From: Chamaea fasciata
Lineage: Eukaryota; Chordata; Aves; Passeriformes; Sylviidae
Assembly (NCBI GenBank): GCA_029207755.1
Contig: JARCOQ010000085.1
Coordinates: forward strand, 1-64,000
Reading direction: 5' to 3'
Length of the DNA stretch: 64,000 nucleotides
Part shown: positions 24,931 through 38,190 of the stretch, piece after piece
How the letters are laid out: the number at the start of each line of letters is the position of its first letter
Numbering within the stretch: the stretch's first letter is position 1
Translations under genes and position numbers: made by a program
Notes under the pieces: model-generated
Databases searched by the model: none
The model's input: the letters and a program-made list of their open reading frames with translations, nothing else
What the model was told of the DNA's origin: nothing

Positions 24931-26035
24931 GCACCGCGAGGAGAGCCAGGGCACCCCCAAGGACACCCCCGGGACAGCCACGGTACCCCAGGGACACCAA
25001 GGGGACAGCCAGGGTACACCCAGGGACACCAAGGGGACAGCCAGGGCACCCCAGGGACAGCCAGGGCACCCCCAGGGACACCAAGGAGACAGCCAGGGCA
25101 CCCCTGGGACACCTAGGTGACAGCCACGGCACCCCAGGGACAGCCAGGGTTCCCCCAGGGACAACTAGGGGACAGGAAGGGCACCCCCAGGGACAGCCAG
25201 GGCACCCCCAGGGAGCCCCAGGGACACCCCGGGCACCCCCAGGGACACCAAGGGGACCTCCAGGGCACCCCCAAGGACACCTATGGGACAGCCAGGGCAG
25301 CCCCAGGGACAGCCAGGGCACCCCCAGGGCACCCCAGGGACACCCAGGGCACCCTCAAGGACACGTAGGGGACAGGCAGGACACCCCCAGGGACAGCCAG
25401 GGAACCCCCGGGGATGCCTAGAGGACAGCCAGGGCACCCCCAGGGACCCCTAGGGGACAGCCAGGGCACCCTAGGGACAGCCAGGGCTCCCCCAGGGACA
25501 TTTAGGGGACAGGCAGGGCACCCCCAGGGACACCAATGGGACAGCCAGAGCACCCCAGGGACAGCCAGGGCAACCCCAGGGACACCTAGGGGACAGCCAG
25601 GGCACCCCCGGGACACCCAGGGCACCCCCAGGGACACCTAGGGGACAGCCAGGGCACCCTACGGACAGCCAGGGCACCCCCAGAGACACCGAGGGCACAT
25701 CCAGGGCACCCCCAGGGACAGCCAGGGCATCCCCAGGGCACTCCAGGGACAGCAAGGGCACCCCCAGGGACACCTAGGGCACAGCCAGGGCACCCCCAGG
25801 GACACCTAGGGGACAGGCAGGGCACCCACAGGGACAGCCAGGGCACCCCAGGGACAGCCAGGGCACGCCCAGAGCGCCCTAGGGACCCCCAGGGCACCCA
25901 CAGGAACACCAAGCGGACAGCCAGGGTACCCCCAGGGACACCTAGGGGACAGCCAGGGAACCACAGTGACACCCAGGGGACCCCCAGCGACCCCTAGGGG
26001 ACAGTCAGGGCACAGCAGGGGAACCCAGGGCACAC
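24931..26035. repeat. 2,395-bp higher-order pair, right member
   Basis: Same variant order as 22536-23690. Differences are mostly single bases, for example CACCCCCGGGACAGCC for CACCTAAGGGACAGCC. The stretch with GACCCCTAGGGGACAGCC is shared with a third, partial copy near 24481. Confidence 0.8.
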
Positions 26036-26097
26036 CCCGGGACACCTAGGGGACAGCCATGGCACCCCAGGGACAGCCAGGGTACCCCCAGGGACAC

Positions 26098-26463
26098 CTA
26101 GGGGACTGCCAGGGCACCCCAGGGACACCCAAGGCAATCCCAGGGACAACTAGGGGACAGCCAGGGCACCCCAGGGACACCCAGGGCACCCCTAGGGACC
26201 CCTAAGGGACAGCCAGGGCACCCCCAGGGAAACCTAGGGGACAGCCAGGGCAACACAGGGATACCCAGGACACCCCCAGGGACAGCTAGGGGACACCCAG
26301 GGCACCCCCAGGGACACCTAGGGGACAGCCAAGGCACCCCCGGGACACCCAGGGAACCCCCAGGGACCCACTGGGCACCCCAAGGAACACCCAAGGCACC
26401 CCCAGGGACAGCTAGGGGACAGCCAGGGCACCCCAGGGACACCCAGGGAACCCCCAGGGACAC
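26098..26463. repeat. Third copy of the 8042-type module
   Basis: Aligns with 9299-9664 at offset 16,799 and with 8042-8407. It keeps CCCCTAGGGACCCCTAAGGG, AACACAGGGATACCCAGG and GGGACCCACTGGGCACC. It begins right after the 2,395-bp pair, with no visible junction sequence. Confidence 0.75.
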
Positions 26464-28186
26464 CTAGGGGACAGCCAGGGCACCCTAGGGACAGCCAGGG
26501 CACCACCAGAGACACCAAAGGGGACAGGCAGGGCACCCTACGGACAGCAAGAGCGATCCCTGGGGCGCCCCAGGGACGGCCAGGGCACCCTCAGGGAATC
26601 CTAGGGGACAGCCAGGGCACCCCAGGGACACCTAGGGGACAGCACGGGCACCCCCAGGGACACCTAGGAGACAGCAAGGGCACACCAGTGACAACTGGGG
26701 GACAGCAAGGGCCCTCCCAGAGACACCTAGGGGACAGCCATGGCACCCCAGGGACAGCCAGGGCACCCCCAGGGACACCCAGGGGACAGCTGGGGCACCC
26801 CCAGGGACACGTAGGTGACAGCCAGGGCACCCCCAGGGACACATAGGGGACAGCCAGGGCACCTTAGGGACAACCAGGGCACCCCCAGGGACACCTAGGG
26901 GACAGGCAGGGCACCCCAGAGACACCCAGGGCACCCCCAGGGACACCTAGGGGACGTCCAGGGCACCCCCAGGAACAGCTAGGGGACAGCCAGAGCACCC
27001 CAGGGACAGCCAGGGTATCCGAAGGGACACCTAGGGGACAGCAAGGGCCCCCCCAGTGACAGAGAGGGCACCCCCAGGGACACCTACGGGACTGCCAGGG
27101 CAGCCCCAGGGACACCTAGGGGATAGGCAGGGCACCCCTGGGACACCCAGGGCACGCCCAGGGACACCTAGGGGAACTCCAGGGCACACCCAGGGACACC
27201 TAGAGGACAGCAAGGTAACACCAGTGACACCCTGGGGACCCCCAGCGACACCTAGGGGAGAGTCAGGGCACTCCGAGGGACATCCTAGGCACCACCAGGG
27301 ACATCTAGAGGACCTCCAGGGCACCCCCAAGGATAGCCAGGGCACCCCCAGGGACACCTAAGGGACAGCCAGGGTACCCCAGGGACACCAAGGGGACAGC
27401 CAGGGCACCCCAGGGACACCCAGGGCACCCCCAGGGACACCAAGGAGACAGCCAGGGCACCCCCAGGGACACATAGGGGACAGCCAGGGCACCCTAGGGA
27501 CAGGCAGGGCTCCCCCAGGGACACCTAGGGGACAGGCAGGGCACCCCCAGGGACACGAAGGGGACAGCCAGAGCACCCTAGCGACAGCCAGGGCACCCCC
27601 AGGAACACGGAAGGGACAGCCAGGGTACCCCCACGGACACCTAGGGGACAGCAAGGGCCTCCCCAGGGACACCTAGGGGACAGCTATGGCACCCCAGGGA
27701 CACCCAGGGCACTCCCCGGGACACCTAGGGGACAGCCAGGGCACCCCCACGGACACCCGGGGCACCCCCAGGAACACCTATGGGACAGCCAGGGACCCCC
27801 AGGGACACCTAGGGGACAGCCAGGGCATTCCACGGAAAGCCAGGACACACCAAGGGACACCTAGGGGACAGCAAGGGCACCCCCAGAGACACTGAGGGCA
27901 CATCCAGGGCACCTTAGGGACAGCCAGGGCACCCCCAGGGACACCTAGGGGACAGCCAGGGCACCCCCAGGGACACCAAGGGGACAGCCAGGGCACTCCA
28001 GGGACAGCCAGGGAACACCCAGGGACACCTAAGGGACAGCCAAGGCACCCCCAGGGACAGCCAGGGCGCCCCCAGGGACACCAAGCGGACAGCCAGGGCC
28101 CCCCCAGGGACACCTAGGGGACATCCATGGCACCCCAGGGACACCCTGGGAACCCCCAGGGACACCTAGGGGACAGGCAGGGCACC

Positions 28187-28869
28187 CTAAGGACAGCCAG
28201 GGCAACCCCAGGGACACCTCGGGGACAGCCAGGGGACGCCCAGGGACACCAAGGGGACAGCCAGGGAACTCCAGGGACAGCCAGGGCACCCCCAGTGACA
28301 CCTAGGGGACAGCCAAGGCACCCCCAGGGACAGCAAGGGCACCCCCAGGGAAACATAGGGGACAGCCAGTGCACCCTAGGGACAGCGAGGGCACCCCCAA
28401 TGACACCGAGGGCACATCCAGGGCACCCTAGGGACTGCCAGGGCATCCCCAGGGACACCTAAGGGACAGGCAGGGCACGACCAGGGACACCGAGGGCAAA
28501 TCCAGGGCACCCTAGGGACAGCCACGGCACCCCCAGGGACACCTAGGGGACAGGCAGGGCACCCTAAGGACAGCCAGGGCAACCCCAGGGACACCTCGGG
28601 GACACGCAGGGCACCCCCAGGGACACCTAGGGGACAGCCAGGGGACGCCCAGGGACACCAAGTGGACAGCCAGGGAACTCCAGGGACAGCCAGGGCACCC
28701 CCAGTGACACCTAGGGGACAGCCAAGGCACCCCCAGGGACAGCAAGGGCACCCCCAGGGAAACATAGGGGACAGCCAGTGCACCCTAGGGACAGCGAGGG
28801 CACCCCCAATGACACCGAGGGCACATCCAGGGCACCCTAGGGACAGCCAGGGCATCCCCAGGGACACCT
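28187..28869. repeat. Local duplication, 409-bp offset
   Basis: The stretch ending at 28460 is repeated and ends at 28869. Shared landmarks are CACCCTAAGGACAGCCAGG, GACACCTCGGGGACA, GGGGACGCCCAGG, AACATAGGGGACAGCCAG, GACAGCGAGGGCACC and CCCCAATGACACCGAGG. The right ends align at 409 bp; the left ends are closer (about 373 bp) because one to two units (CACGCAGGGCACC) were gained in the second member. Confidence 0.75.
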
Positions 28870-30162
28870 AAGAGATAGCCAGTGCACCCCAAGGGACAGC
28901 CAGGGCACCCACAGGGACACTGACGGGACATCCAGGGCACCCCAGGGACACCTAGGGGACAGACAGAGCACCCCAAGGACAGCCAGGGTACCCCCAGGGA
29001 CACCTAGGGGACAGCCAGGGCACTCCCAGGGACACCCTGGGCACTCCCAGGGAAACCCAGGGCACACCCAGGGACACCTAGGGGATAGCCAGGGCACCCA
29101 AGGGACACCCATGGCACACCCAGGGACACCTAAGGAACAGACAGGGCACCCTAGGGACAGCCAGGGCACCCCCAGAGACACCGAGGGCACATCCAGGGCA
29201 CCCTAGGGACAGGCAGGGCACCCCCAGGGACAACGAGGAGACAGGCAGGGCACCCCCAGGGACACCAAGGGGACAGCCAGAGCACCCCAAGGACAGCCAG
29301 GGCACCCCCAGGGACACCTAGGGGACAGCTCGGACACCCCCAGGGACACCTAGGGGACAGCAAGGGCAGCCCAGGGACACCTAGGGGACAGCAAGGGCCC
29401 CACCAGGGACACCTAGGGGAGAGCGAGGGCACCCCCAGGGACACCCTGGGCACTCCCAGGGACACCTAGGGCACCCCCAGGGACACCTAGGGGACAGTCA
29501 GGGCGCTCCCAGCGACACCCTGGGCACTCCCACGGACACGCAGGGCATCCCCAGGGACACCTAGGGGATAGGCAGGGCACCCCCAGGAACAGCTAGGGGA
29601 CAGCCAGGGCACCCCCAGGGACACCTAGGGGACAGCCAGGGCACCCCCAGGGACACCTAGGGGACAGGCAGGGCACCCCAGGGACACGCGGGGCACCCCG
29701 TGGGACATCTAAAGGACCTCCAGGGCACCCCCAGGGACACCTAGGGGACAGCCAGGGAACCCCAGTGACACGCTGAGGACCCCCAGTGACACCTAGGGGA
29801 CAGCCAGGGCGCCCCCAGCGACGGCCAGGGCACCCTCAGAAACACCTAGGGGACAGCCAGGGCACCGCCAGGGACACCAGGGCACCCCCAGGGACACCTA
29901 GGGCACAGCCAGGGCACCGCCAGGGTCACCTAGGGGACAGGCAGGGCACCCCCAGGGACAGCCAGGGAACCCCCAGGGACACCTAGGGGACAGCCAGGGC
30001 ACCCCAGGGACAGCCAGGGCACCCCCAGGGACACCAAGGCTACAGCCAGGGCACGCCCAGGGACACCAAGGGGACAGCCAGGGCACCCCGAGGGACACGT
30101 ATGTGACAGCCAGGGCAGCCCAGGGACACCTAGGGAGAGCCAGGAACCCCCTGGGACAGCCA

Positions 30163-30693
30163 GCTCACCCCCTCGGCCCCCATCCACCTGCAGGAGCTAT
30201 CAAAAGCCTCCTCAGGTTCTTTGATGCCTCAAATGGGCCGCCCAAACCTCCCAGATACCCCCCAAAGCACCCAAAGCAGCCCCCCGGACTCCCCCCAGAC
30301 CCCCCACAACCCAAAAACCCCCTCCACGACAACTCAGGACCCCCAGGATCCCCCCAAATCCGTGCCCCCCTCACCCTGAGGTCCCGTTGGAGCCGCACCA
30401 CGTTGCGGACTGGCACCAGCTCATCAAGCCCCAAGCACCAACACCTGCGGGACTGGGATGGACTGAGAGCACTGGGAGGGTGACCAGAAAAACCTGGGAT
30501 GGACGAAGAGTGGACTGGGATGAACTGGGATGAACTGGCAGGCGTGTGGGGGTCCATGGTGGCCACTCGGTGCCTTACTGGTCTATAGTGGGATGGGTCG
30601 GATGGCCCCAGGGGAAAGGGTGAGGCCACACTGGTCCAGACTGAGAGGGGTGTCACCATGGCGCCGGAGGCGGAGTCGAGGATACAAGCGAGG
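30163..30693 (-). other. Embedded gene-like block, copy 3 of 5
   Basis: A 531-bp copy with the standard edges. Private differences include CCATCCACCTGCAG instead of CCTCCACCTCCAG near the left edge, CTATAGTGGGATGGG, GATACAAGCG at the right edge and two changes in the exon-like segment. It shares AGAAAAACC and GGGGAAAGGGTG on the right with copy 5, and its left array flank (CACGTATGTGACAGCC, then TAGGGAGAGCC) is nearly identical to that of copy 5. An uninterrupted minus-strand frame crosses the whole copy. Confidence 0.9.
30375..30444 (-). CDS. Candidate exon, copy 3, two missense changes
   Basis: Same acceptor and donor as in copy 1 and no stop. Two base changes give ...VPVRNVVRLQRDLR: Glu to Val and Lys to Gln. 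Both replace charged residues in what looks like an amphipathic, charged stretch. In 70 bases with no silent change this looks neutral or decayed rather than conserved. The gene is not recognised. Confidence 0.3.
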
Positions 30694-33267
30694 CAGGGAC
30701 ACCTAGGGGACAGCCAGGGCACCCCCGGGGACACCTAGGGGACAGCCAGTGTACACTAGGGACAGCCAGGGCTCCCCCAGGGACACCTAGGGGACCTCCA
30801 AGGCAACCCCAGGGACACCTAGGGGACAGCCAGGGAACCCCAGTGACACACTGGGCACCCCCAGGGACACCTAGGGGACAGTCAGGGCACTCCCAGGGAC
30901 ACCCTGGACACCCCCCAGGGACATCAAGAGGACCTCCAGGGCACCCCCAGGGACAGCCAGGGCACCCCCAGGGACACCTAAAGGACAGTCAGTGTACCCC
31001 AGGGACACCAAGAGGACAGCCAGGGCACCCAACGGGACACCTAGGGGATAGCCAGGGCACCCCAGGGACAGCCAGGGCACCACCAGGGACACCAAGGAGA
31101 CAGCAAGGGCACCCCAGGGACACCAAGGGGACAGCCAGGGCATCCCCAGGAACACCTAGGAGACAGCAAGGGCACCCCAGGGACACCTAGGGGACAGCCA
31201 GGGCACCCGAGGGACAGCCAGGGCACCACCAGGGACACCTAGGGGACAGCCAGGGCCCCCCCAGGGACACCTAGGGGACAGCACAAGCACCGCCAGGGAA
31301 ACCTAGGGGACAGCAAGGGCACCCCAGGGACACCTAGGGGACAGTAAGGGCACCCCCAGGGACACCCTGGGCCCCCCCAGTAACACCGAGGGGACAGCCA
31401 GGGCACCCCCAGGGACACCTAGGGGACAGCCAGGGAACCGCAGGGACACCCAGGGCACCCCCAGGGACACCTAGGGGACAGCCTGGACACCCTAGGGACA
31501 GCCAGGGCACCACCAGAGACACCGAGGGCACATCCAAGGCACCCTAGGGACAGCCAGGGCACTCCCAGCGACACCTGGGGGACAGGCAGGTCACCCCCAG
31601 GGACACTAAGGGGAAGGCCAGGGCAAAGCAGGGACACCCAGGGCACCCCCAGGGACACCTAGGGGACATTCAGGGCACCCCCAGGGACACCTAGGGGACA
31701 GCCAGGGCACCCTCAGGGACACCTAGGGGACAGCCATGGCACTCCCAGGGACACCTAGGGGACAGCAAGGGCACCCCAGGGACACCGAGGGCACAGCCAA
31801 AGCACCCTAGGGACAGCCAGGGCACCCACTGGGACACCAAAGCGACAGCCAGGGCACCCCCAGAAACACCTAGGGCACAGCCAGGGCACCCCCAGGGACA
31901 CCCAGGGAACCCCCAGGGACACCAAGGGGACAGACAGGGTACCCCCAGGGACACCGAGGGGACAGCCAGGGAACTCCAGGGACAGTCAGGGCACCCCCAG
32001 GGCACCTAGGGGACAGACAGGGCACCCCCAGGGACATCTAGGGGACCTCCAGGGCACGCCCATGGACACCTAAGGGACAGTTAGGGCACGCCCAGGGACA
32101 CCTAGGGCACAGCCAGGGCACCCTAGAGACACACAGGACACCCCCAGGGACAGCTAGGGGACAGCCTGGGCACTCCCAGGGACACCTAGGGGACAGCCAG
32201 GGCACCCCAGGGACACCCAAGGCACTTCAGGGACAGCTAGGGGACACCCAGGGCACCCCCAGGGACACCTTGGGGACAGCACGGGCACCCCCAGGAACAC
32301 CAAAGGGGACAGCCATGGCACCCCCAGGGTACCCCAGGGACACCCAGGCCACCCACAGGGACACCAAGGGGACAGCCAGGGTACCCCCTGGGACACCTAG
32401 GGGACAACCAGGGCACCTCCAGGGACACCTAGGGGACAGACAGGGCACGTCCAGGGACACTAAGGGCACAGCCAGGGCACCCTAGGGACAGCAAGGGCAC
32501 CCCCATGGACACCTAGGGGACAGCCAAGGCACCCCAGGGACAGCAAGGGCACCCCCAGGGACATCTAGGGGACCTCCAGGGCACGCCCATGGACACCTAA
32601 GGGACAGTCAGGACATGCCCAGGGACACGAAGGGGACAGCCAGGGCACACCAGGGACACCTAGGGGACAGCCAGGGCACTCCAGCGACAGCCAGGGCACC
32701 CCAGGGACAGCCAGGGCACCCCAGGGACACCTAGGAGACAAGAAGGGTACCCCAGGGCCACCTAGGGGACAGCCAGAGCACTGCAAGGACAGCCAGGGCA
32801 CCCCCAGGGACACCTAGGGGACAGCCAGGGCACCCTCAGGGACACCTAGGGGACATCCATGGCACTCCCAGGGACACCTAGGGGACAGCAAGGGCACCCC
32901 AGGGACACCGAAGGCACAGCAAAAGCACTCTAGGGACAGCCAGGGCACCCACTGGGACACCAATGCGACAGCCAGGGCACCCCCAGAAACACCTGGGGCA
33001 CAGCCAGGGCACCCCCAGGGACACCTAGGGCACAGCCACTGCACCCCCAGGGACAGCCAGGGCTTCCCCAGGGACACCTAGGGGACAGCCAGTACACCCC
33101 AAGGACAGCCAGGGCACCCCAGGGACAGCCAGGGCACCCCCAGGGACACCTAGGGGACCTCCAGGGCGCCCCCAGGGACACCTAGGGGACAGCCAAGGCA
33201 CACCAGGGACAGCCAGGGCACCCCCAGGGACACATAGGGGACAGCCAGCAACCCCCTGGGACAGCCA
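30694..33267. repeat. Minisatellite array, segment 4
   Basis: A short array between blocks 3 and 4. From about 31700 it becomes the left half of the duplication that carries block 4. The stretch 31700-31870 repeats variants found again at 32830-33010 (GCCATGGCACTCCC, CACCGAGGGCACAGCC, CCCACTGGGACACCAA), so this module is present twice on the left of block 4 but only once on the left of block 2. No gene or RNA is visible. Confidence 0.96.
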
Positions 33268-33797
33268 TCTCACCCCCACGGCCCCCTCCACCTCCAGAAG
33301 CTATCAAAAGCCTCCTCAGGTTCTTTCATGCCTCAAATGGGCCGCCCAAACCTCCCAGATACCCCCCAAAGCACCCAAAGCAGCCCCCCGGACTCCCCCC
33401 AGACCCCCCACAACCCAAAAACCCCCTCCACGACAACTCAGGACACCCAGGATCCCCCCAAATCCGTGCCCCCCTCACCCTGAGGTCCCGTTTGAGCCGC
33501 TCCACGTTGCGGACTGGCACCAGCTCATCAAGCCCCAAGCATCAACACCTGCGGGACTGGGATGGACTGAGAGCACTGGGAGGGTGACCAGAGAAACCTG
33601 GGATGGACGAAGAGTGGACTGGGATGAACTGAGATGAACTGGCAGGCGTGTGGGGGTCCACGGTGGCCACTCGGTGCCTTACTGGTCTATACTGGGATGG
33701 GTCGGAGGGGCCCAGGGGAGGGGGTGAGGACACACAGGTCCAGACTGGGAGGGGTGTCACCATGGCGCCGGAGGCGGAGTCGAGGATACGAGCGAGG
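33268..33797 (-). other. Embedded gene-like block, copy 4 of 5
   Basis: A 530-bp copy, nearly identical to copy 2 (every landmark shifted by 18,633). It differs from copy 2 at a few sites, for example CCCAGATACC for CCCGAATACC, GGACACCCAGG for GGACTCCCAGG, GAACTGAGATG for GAACTGGGATG, and the usual GCGAGGCAGGG at the right edge. CCCAGATACC is shared with copy 3, which suggests short exchange tracts between copies. Confidence 0.9.
33479..33548 (-). pseudogene. Candidate exon, copy 4, with internal stop
   Basis: Identical to copy 2 over all 70 bases, including the TGG to TGA change at minus-strand 33544-33542. The stop predates the duplication that made copies 2 and 4. Acceptor and donor are intact. 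Confidence 0.35.
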
Positions 33798-36700
33798 CAG
33801 GGACACCTAGGGGAGAGCCAGGGCACCCCCGGGGACACCTAGGGGACAGCCAGGGTACCCCAGGGACACCTAGGGGACAGCCAGGAAACCCCCAGGGACA
33901 CCTAGGGGATAGGCAGAGCACTCCCAGGGACACCTAAGGACCAGTCAGGGTACCCCAGGGACACCCAGGGCACCCCCAGGGACACCCAGGGCACCCCCAG
34001 GGACACCAAGGGGACCTCCAGGGCAACCCCAAGGACACCTAGGGGACAGGCAGGACACCTTCAGGGACACCTACGGGACACCCAGGGTACCCCCAGGGAC
34101 ACCCAGGGCACCCCCTGGGACACGAAGGGGACAGCCGGGGAACTTCAGGAACCCCCCGGGCAGCCCCAGGGACACCTAGGGGACAGCCACGGCACCCCAG
34201 GGCACCCCCAGGGACACCACGGGGACAGCCAGAGCACCACAAGGACAGCCAGGGCACCCCCAGGGATACCTAGGGGACAGCCTGGACACTCCAGGGATAG
34301 CCAGGGCACCCCCAGGGACACCTAGGGGACAGGCGGGGCACTCCCAGGGACACCCTGGGCACCAACAGGGACACCTAGGGGACAGCCAGGGCGCCCCCAG
34401 GGACAGCCAGGGCACAGCAAGGGACACCTAGGGGACATCCTGGGCACCATAGGGACAGCCAGGGCACCCCAGGGACAGCCAAGGCACCCCCAGGGACACC
34501 TAGGGGACAGCCAGGGCAGCCTAGGGACAGCCAGGGCAACCCCAGGGCACCCCAGGGACGGCCAGAACACCCTCAGGGACACCTAGGGACAGCCAGGGAA
34601 CCCCAGGGACAGCCAGGGCAACCCCAGGGACACCTAGGGCACAGCCAGGGCTCCCCCGGAAGAGCCAAGGCACCCCCAGGGACACCAATGGGACAGCCAG
34701 GGTACCTTCAGGGACACGTAGGGGACAGCCAGGGCACTCCGGCGACAGCCAGGGCACCCCCAGGGACACCTAGGGGACAGGCAGGGCACCCACAGGGACA
34801 CCAAGGGGACAGCCAGAGCACCCCAAGGACAGTCAGGGCACCCCCAGGGACACCTAGGGGACAGCCAGGGCACCGCCAGGGACACCTAGGGGACAGCTAG
34901 AGCACTCCAAGGACAGCCAGGGCACACCCAGGGACACCTCGGGGACAGGCAAGGTACCCCAGGGACACCTAGGGGACAGCCAGAGCACCCCAAGGACAGC
35001 CAGGGCACTCCCAGGGACACATAGGGGACAGCCAGGGCACCCCCAGGGACACCTAGGGGACAGCCAGAGCACCCCAAGGACAGCCAGGGCATCCAAGGGA
35101 CAACAAGGGCACCCCCAGGGACACCTAGGGGACCTCCAGGGCACTCCCAGGGACACCGTGGGCACCCCCAGGGACACCTAGGGTACAGCCAAAGCACCCC
35201 AGGGACACCCAGGCACCCCCAGGGCACGCCAGGGACACCCATGGCACACCCAGGGCCACGTAGGGGACAGCCAGGGCACCCGCAGGGCGCCCCAGGGACA
35301 CCCAGGGCACCCCAGGGACACGTAGGGGACAGCCAGGGCACCACCAGGGACAGCCAGGGCACCCCCAGGGATGCCTAGGGGACAGCCAGGGCCCCACCAG
35401 GGACACCTAGAGGACCTCCTGGGCACCCCTAGGGACATGTACGGGACAGCCAGGGCACCCCAGGGACACCCTGGGCACAACCAGGAACACCTAGGGGACA
35501 GCCAGGGCACTCCCAGGGACACCCTGGGCACGCCCACGGGCACCCAGGGCACCCCAGGGACACCTAGGGGAAAGCCAGGGCACTCTAGGGACAGCCAGGG
35601 CACCCCCAGAGACACCGAGGGCACAGCCAGGGCACCCCCAGGGACACCTAGGGGACAGACAGGGCACCCACAGGGACACCTAGGGGACAGGCAGGGCACC
35701 CCAGGGACACCTAGGGCGCACCCAGGGCGCCCCAGGGACACCAAGGGGACAGCCAGGGTACCCCCAGGGACACCAAGGGGACAGCCAGGGCGCCCCCAGA
35801 GACACCGAGGACACAGCCAGGGCACCCTAGGGACAGCCAGGGCAACCCCATGGATACTGATGGGACAGCCAGGGCACCCCAGGGACACCCAGGGTACCCC
35901 CAGGGACACCTAGGGCAGAGCCAGGGCACCCCAGGGACACCCAGGGCACCCCCAGGGACACCTAGGGCACAGCCAGGGCACCCCCGGGAGAGCCAGAGCA
36001 CCCCCAGGGACACCAAGGGGACAGCCAGGGTACCCCCAGGGACAACCTGAGCACCCCCAGGGACACCAAGGGGACCTCCAGGGCACCCCCAAGGACACCT
36101 AGGGGACAGGCAGGGAACCCCCAGGGACACCTACGGGACACCCAGGGCATGTTCAGGGACACGCAGGGCACCCCCTGGGACACGTAGGGGACAGCCTGGG
36201 CACCCCACGGGACACCCAGGGCACCCAAGGGACAGCCAGGGCACCCCCAGAGAGACCTAAGAGACCGCCAGGGAACCCCCAGGGACAGCCAGGGCACCCC
36301 CAGGGACACCTAGGGGACAGGCAGGGCACCCCCAGGGACACCTAGGGGACAGCCAGGGCACCCTCAGGGACAGCCAGGGCACCCTCAGGGCACCCCAGGG
36401 ACACCCAGGGCACCCCAGGGACACGTAGGGGACAGCCAGGGCACCCCCAGGGACAGCCAGGGCACCCCCAGGACACCCCAGGGACACCCAGGGCACCCCA
36501 GGGACACGTAGGGGACAGCCAGGGCACCCCCAGGGATACCTAGGGGACAGCCAGGGCCCCCCCAGGGGCACCTAGAGGGATTCCCGGGCAACCCTAGGAA
36601 CATGTACGGGACAGCCAGGGCACCCCAGGGACACCTAGGGGACAGCCAGGCCACTCCCAGGGACACCCTGGGCACCCCCAGGGACACCCAGGCCACTCCA

Positions 36701-37139
36701 GAGACACCTAGGGGACAGCCAGGGCACTCTAGGGACACCTAGGGCACAGCAAGGGCCCCCCAGGGACATCTAGGGGACAGCCATGGCACCCCAGGGACTT
36801 CCAGGGCACCCCCAGGGACACCATGGCACCCCCAGGGACACTTAGGGGACAGCCAGGGCGCCCCAGGGTGACACAGGACACCCCCAGGGACAGCTAGGGG
36901 GCAGCCAGCGCACCCTAGGGACAACCATGGCACCCCCAGGGACAGCTAGGGGACACCCAGGGCACCCCCAGGGACACCTAGGGGACAGCCAGGGCACCCG
37001 AGGGACAGACAGGGCGCCCCCAGGGACACCGAGGGGACAGGCACGGCACCCCCAGGGACACCTAGGGGACAGCACGCGCACCCCCAGGGACACCTAGGGG
37101 ACATCAAAAGCACCCCAGGGACACCTAGGGGACAGCAAG

Positions 37140-38190
37140 GGCTCCCCAGGGACATCTAGGGGACAGCCATGGCACCCCAGGGACTTCCAGGGCACCCCCA
37201 GGGACACCTAGGGGACAGCCAGGGCATCCCCAGGGACACCCTGGGCACCCCGAGGAACACCTAGGGGACAGAAGGGCACTCCCAGGGACACCCTGGACAC
37301 TCCCAGGGACACCCAGGGCACCCCCAGGGACACCTAGGAGACAGCAAGGGCACCCCAGGGACTCCTAGGGGACAGCCATGGCACCCCAGGGACTTCCAGG
37401 GCACCCCCAGAGACACCTAGGGGACAGCCAGGGCACCATAGGGACACCTAGGGGACCTCCAGCGCACCCCCAGGGACACCAAGGGGACAGCCATGGCACC
37501 CCCAGGGACACTAAGGGGACAGCAGGGCACCCCAGGGACAGCCAGAGCACCCCCAGGGACACCTAGGGGACAGCCAGGGCACCCTAGGGACACCTAGGGG
37601 ACCACCAGGGCACCCCCAGGGACACCAAGGGGACAGCCATGGCACCTCCAGGGACACTTAGGGAACATGCAGGGCACCCCCAGGGACACCAGGGCACCCC
37701 CAGGGACACCTAGGGGACAGCCAGGGCGCCCCAGGGTGACACAGGACATCCCCAGGGACAGCTAGGGGGCAGCCAGCGCACCCTAGGGACACCCATGGCA
37801 CCCCCAGGGACAGCTAGGGGACACCCAGGGCACCCCCAGGGACACCTAGGGGACAGCCAGGGCACCCGAGGGACAGCCAGGGCGCCCCCAGGGACACCGA
37901 GGGGACAGGCACGGCACCCCCAGGGACACCTAGGGGACAGCACGCGCACCCCCAGGGACACCTAGGGGACATCAAAAGCACCCCAGGGACACCTAGGGGA
38001 CAGCAAGGGCCCCCCAGGGACATCTAGGGGACAGCCATGGCAACCCAGGGACTTCCAGGGCACCCCCAGGGACACCTAGGGGACAGCCAGGGCATCCCCA
38101 GGGACACCCTGGGCACCCCCAGGAACACCTAGGGGACAGCAAGGGCACTCCCAGGGACACCCTGGACACTCCCAGGGACACCCAGGGCAC
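37140..38190. repeat. Array module B, second member
   Basis: Same variant order as 15540-16620 (offset about 21.6 kb). The sub-part at 36739-37100 already contains a partial earlier copy, so module B is present about three times in this neighbourhood. The GGGTGACACAGG marker is found near 36866, 37734 and 39213. Confidence 0.8.

Larger units (their letters stand above)
15165..30162. repeat. Minisatellite array, segment 3
   Basis: The longest block-free array between two embedded blocks (about 15 kb). It holds several recognisable modules: 15540-16620, related to 37140-38190; 17115-17408, related to 41917-42210; a flank-only stretch at 19577-20080; the 2,395-bp pair 22536-23690 and 24931-26035; 26098-26463, the third copy of the 8042 module; and the 409-bp pair around 28.2-28.9 kb. 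No non-repeat sequence, gene or RNA is visible. Confidence 0.97.
31929..34103. repeat. Segmental duplication carrying block 4
   Basis: Partner of 13770-15470. The left part aligns at offset 18,159 and the part from 32659 at offset 18,633. The 474 bp between about 32200 and 32658 are satellite units with no counterpart at the same place in the block-2 copy, including CACCAAAGGGGACAGCC and a second GCCCATGGACACCTAAGGG unit. Block 4 and about 300 bp on its right are included. Identity is high, with scattered single-base differences. Confidence 0.85.
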
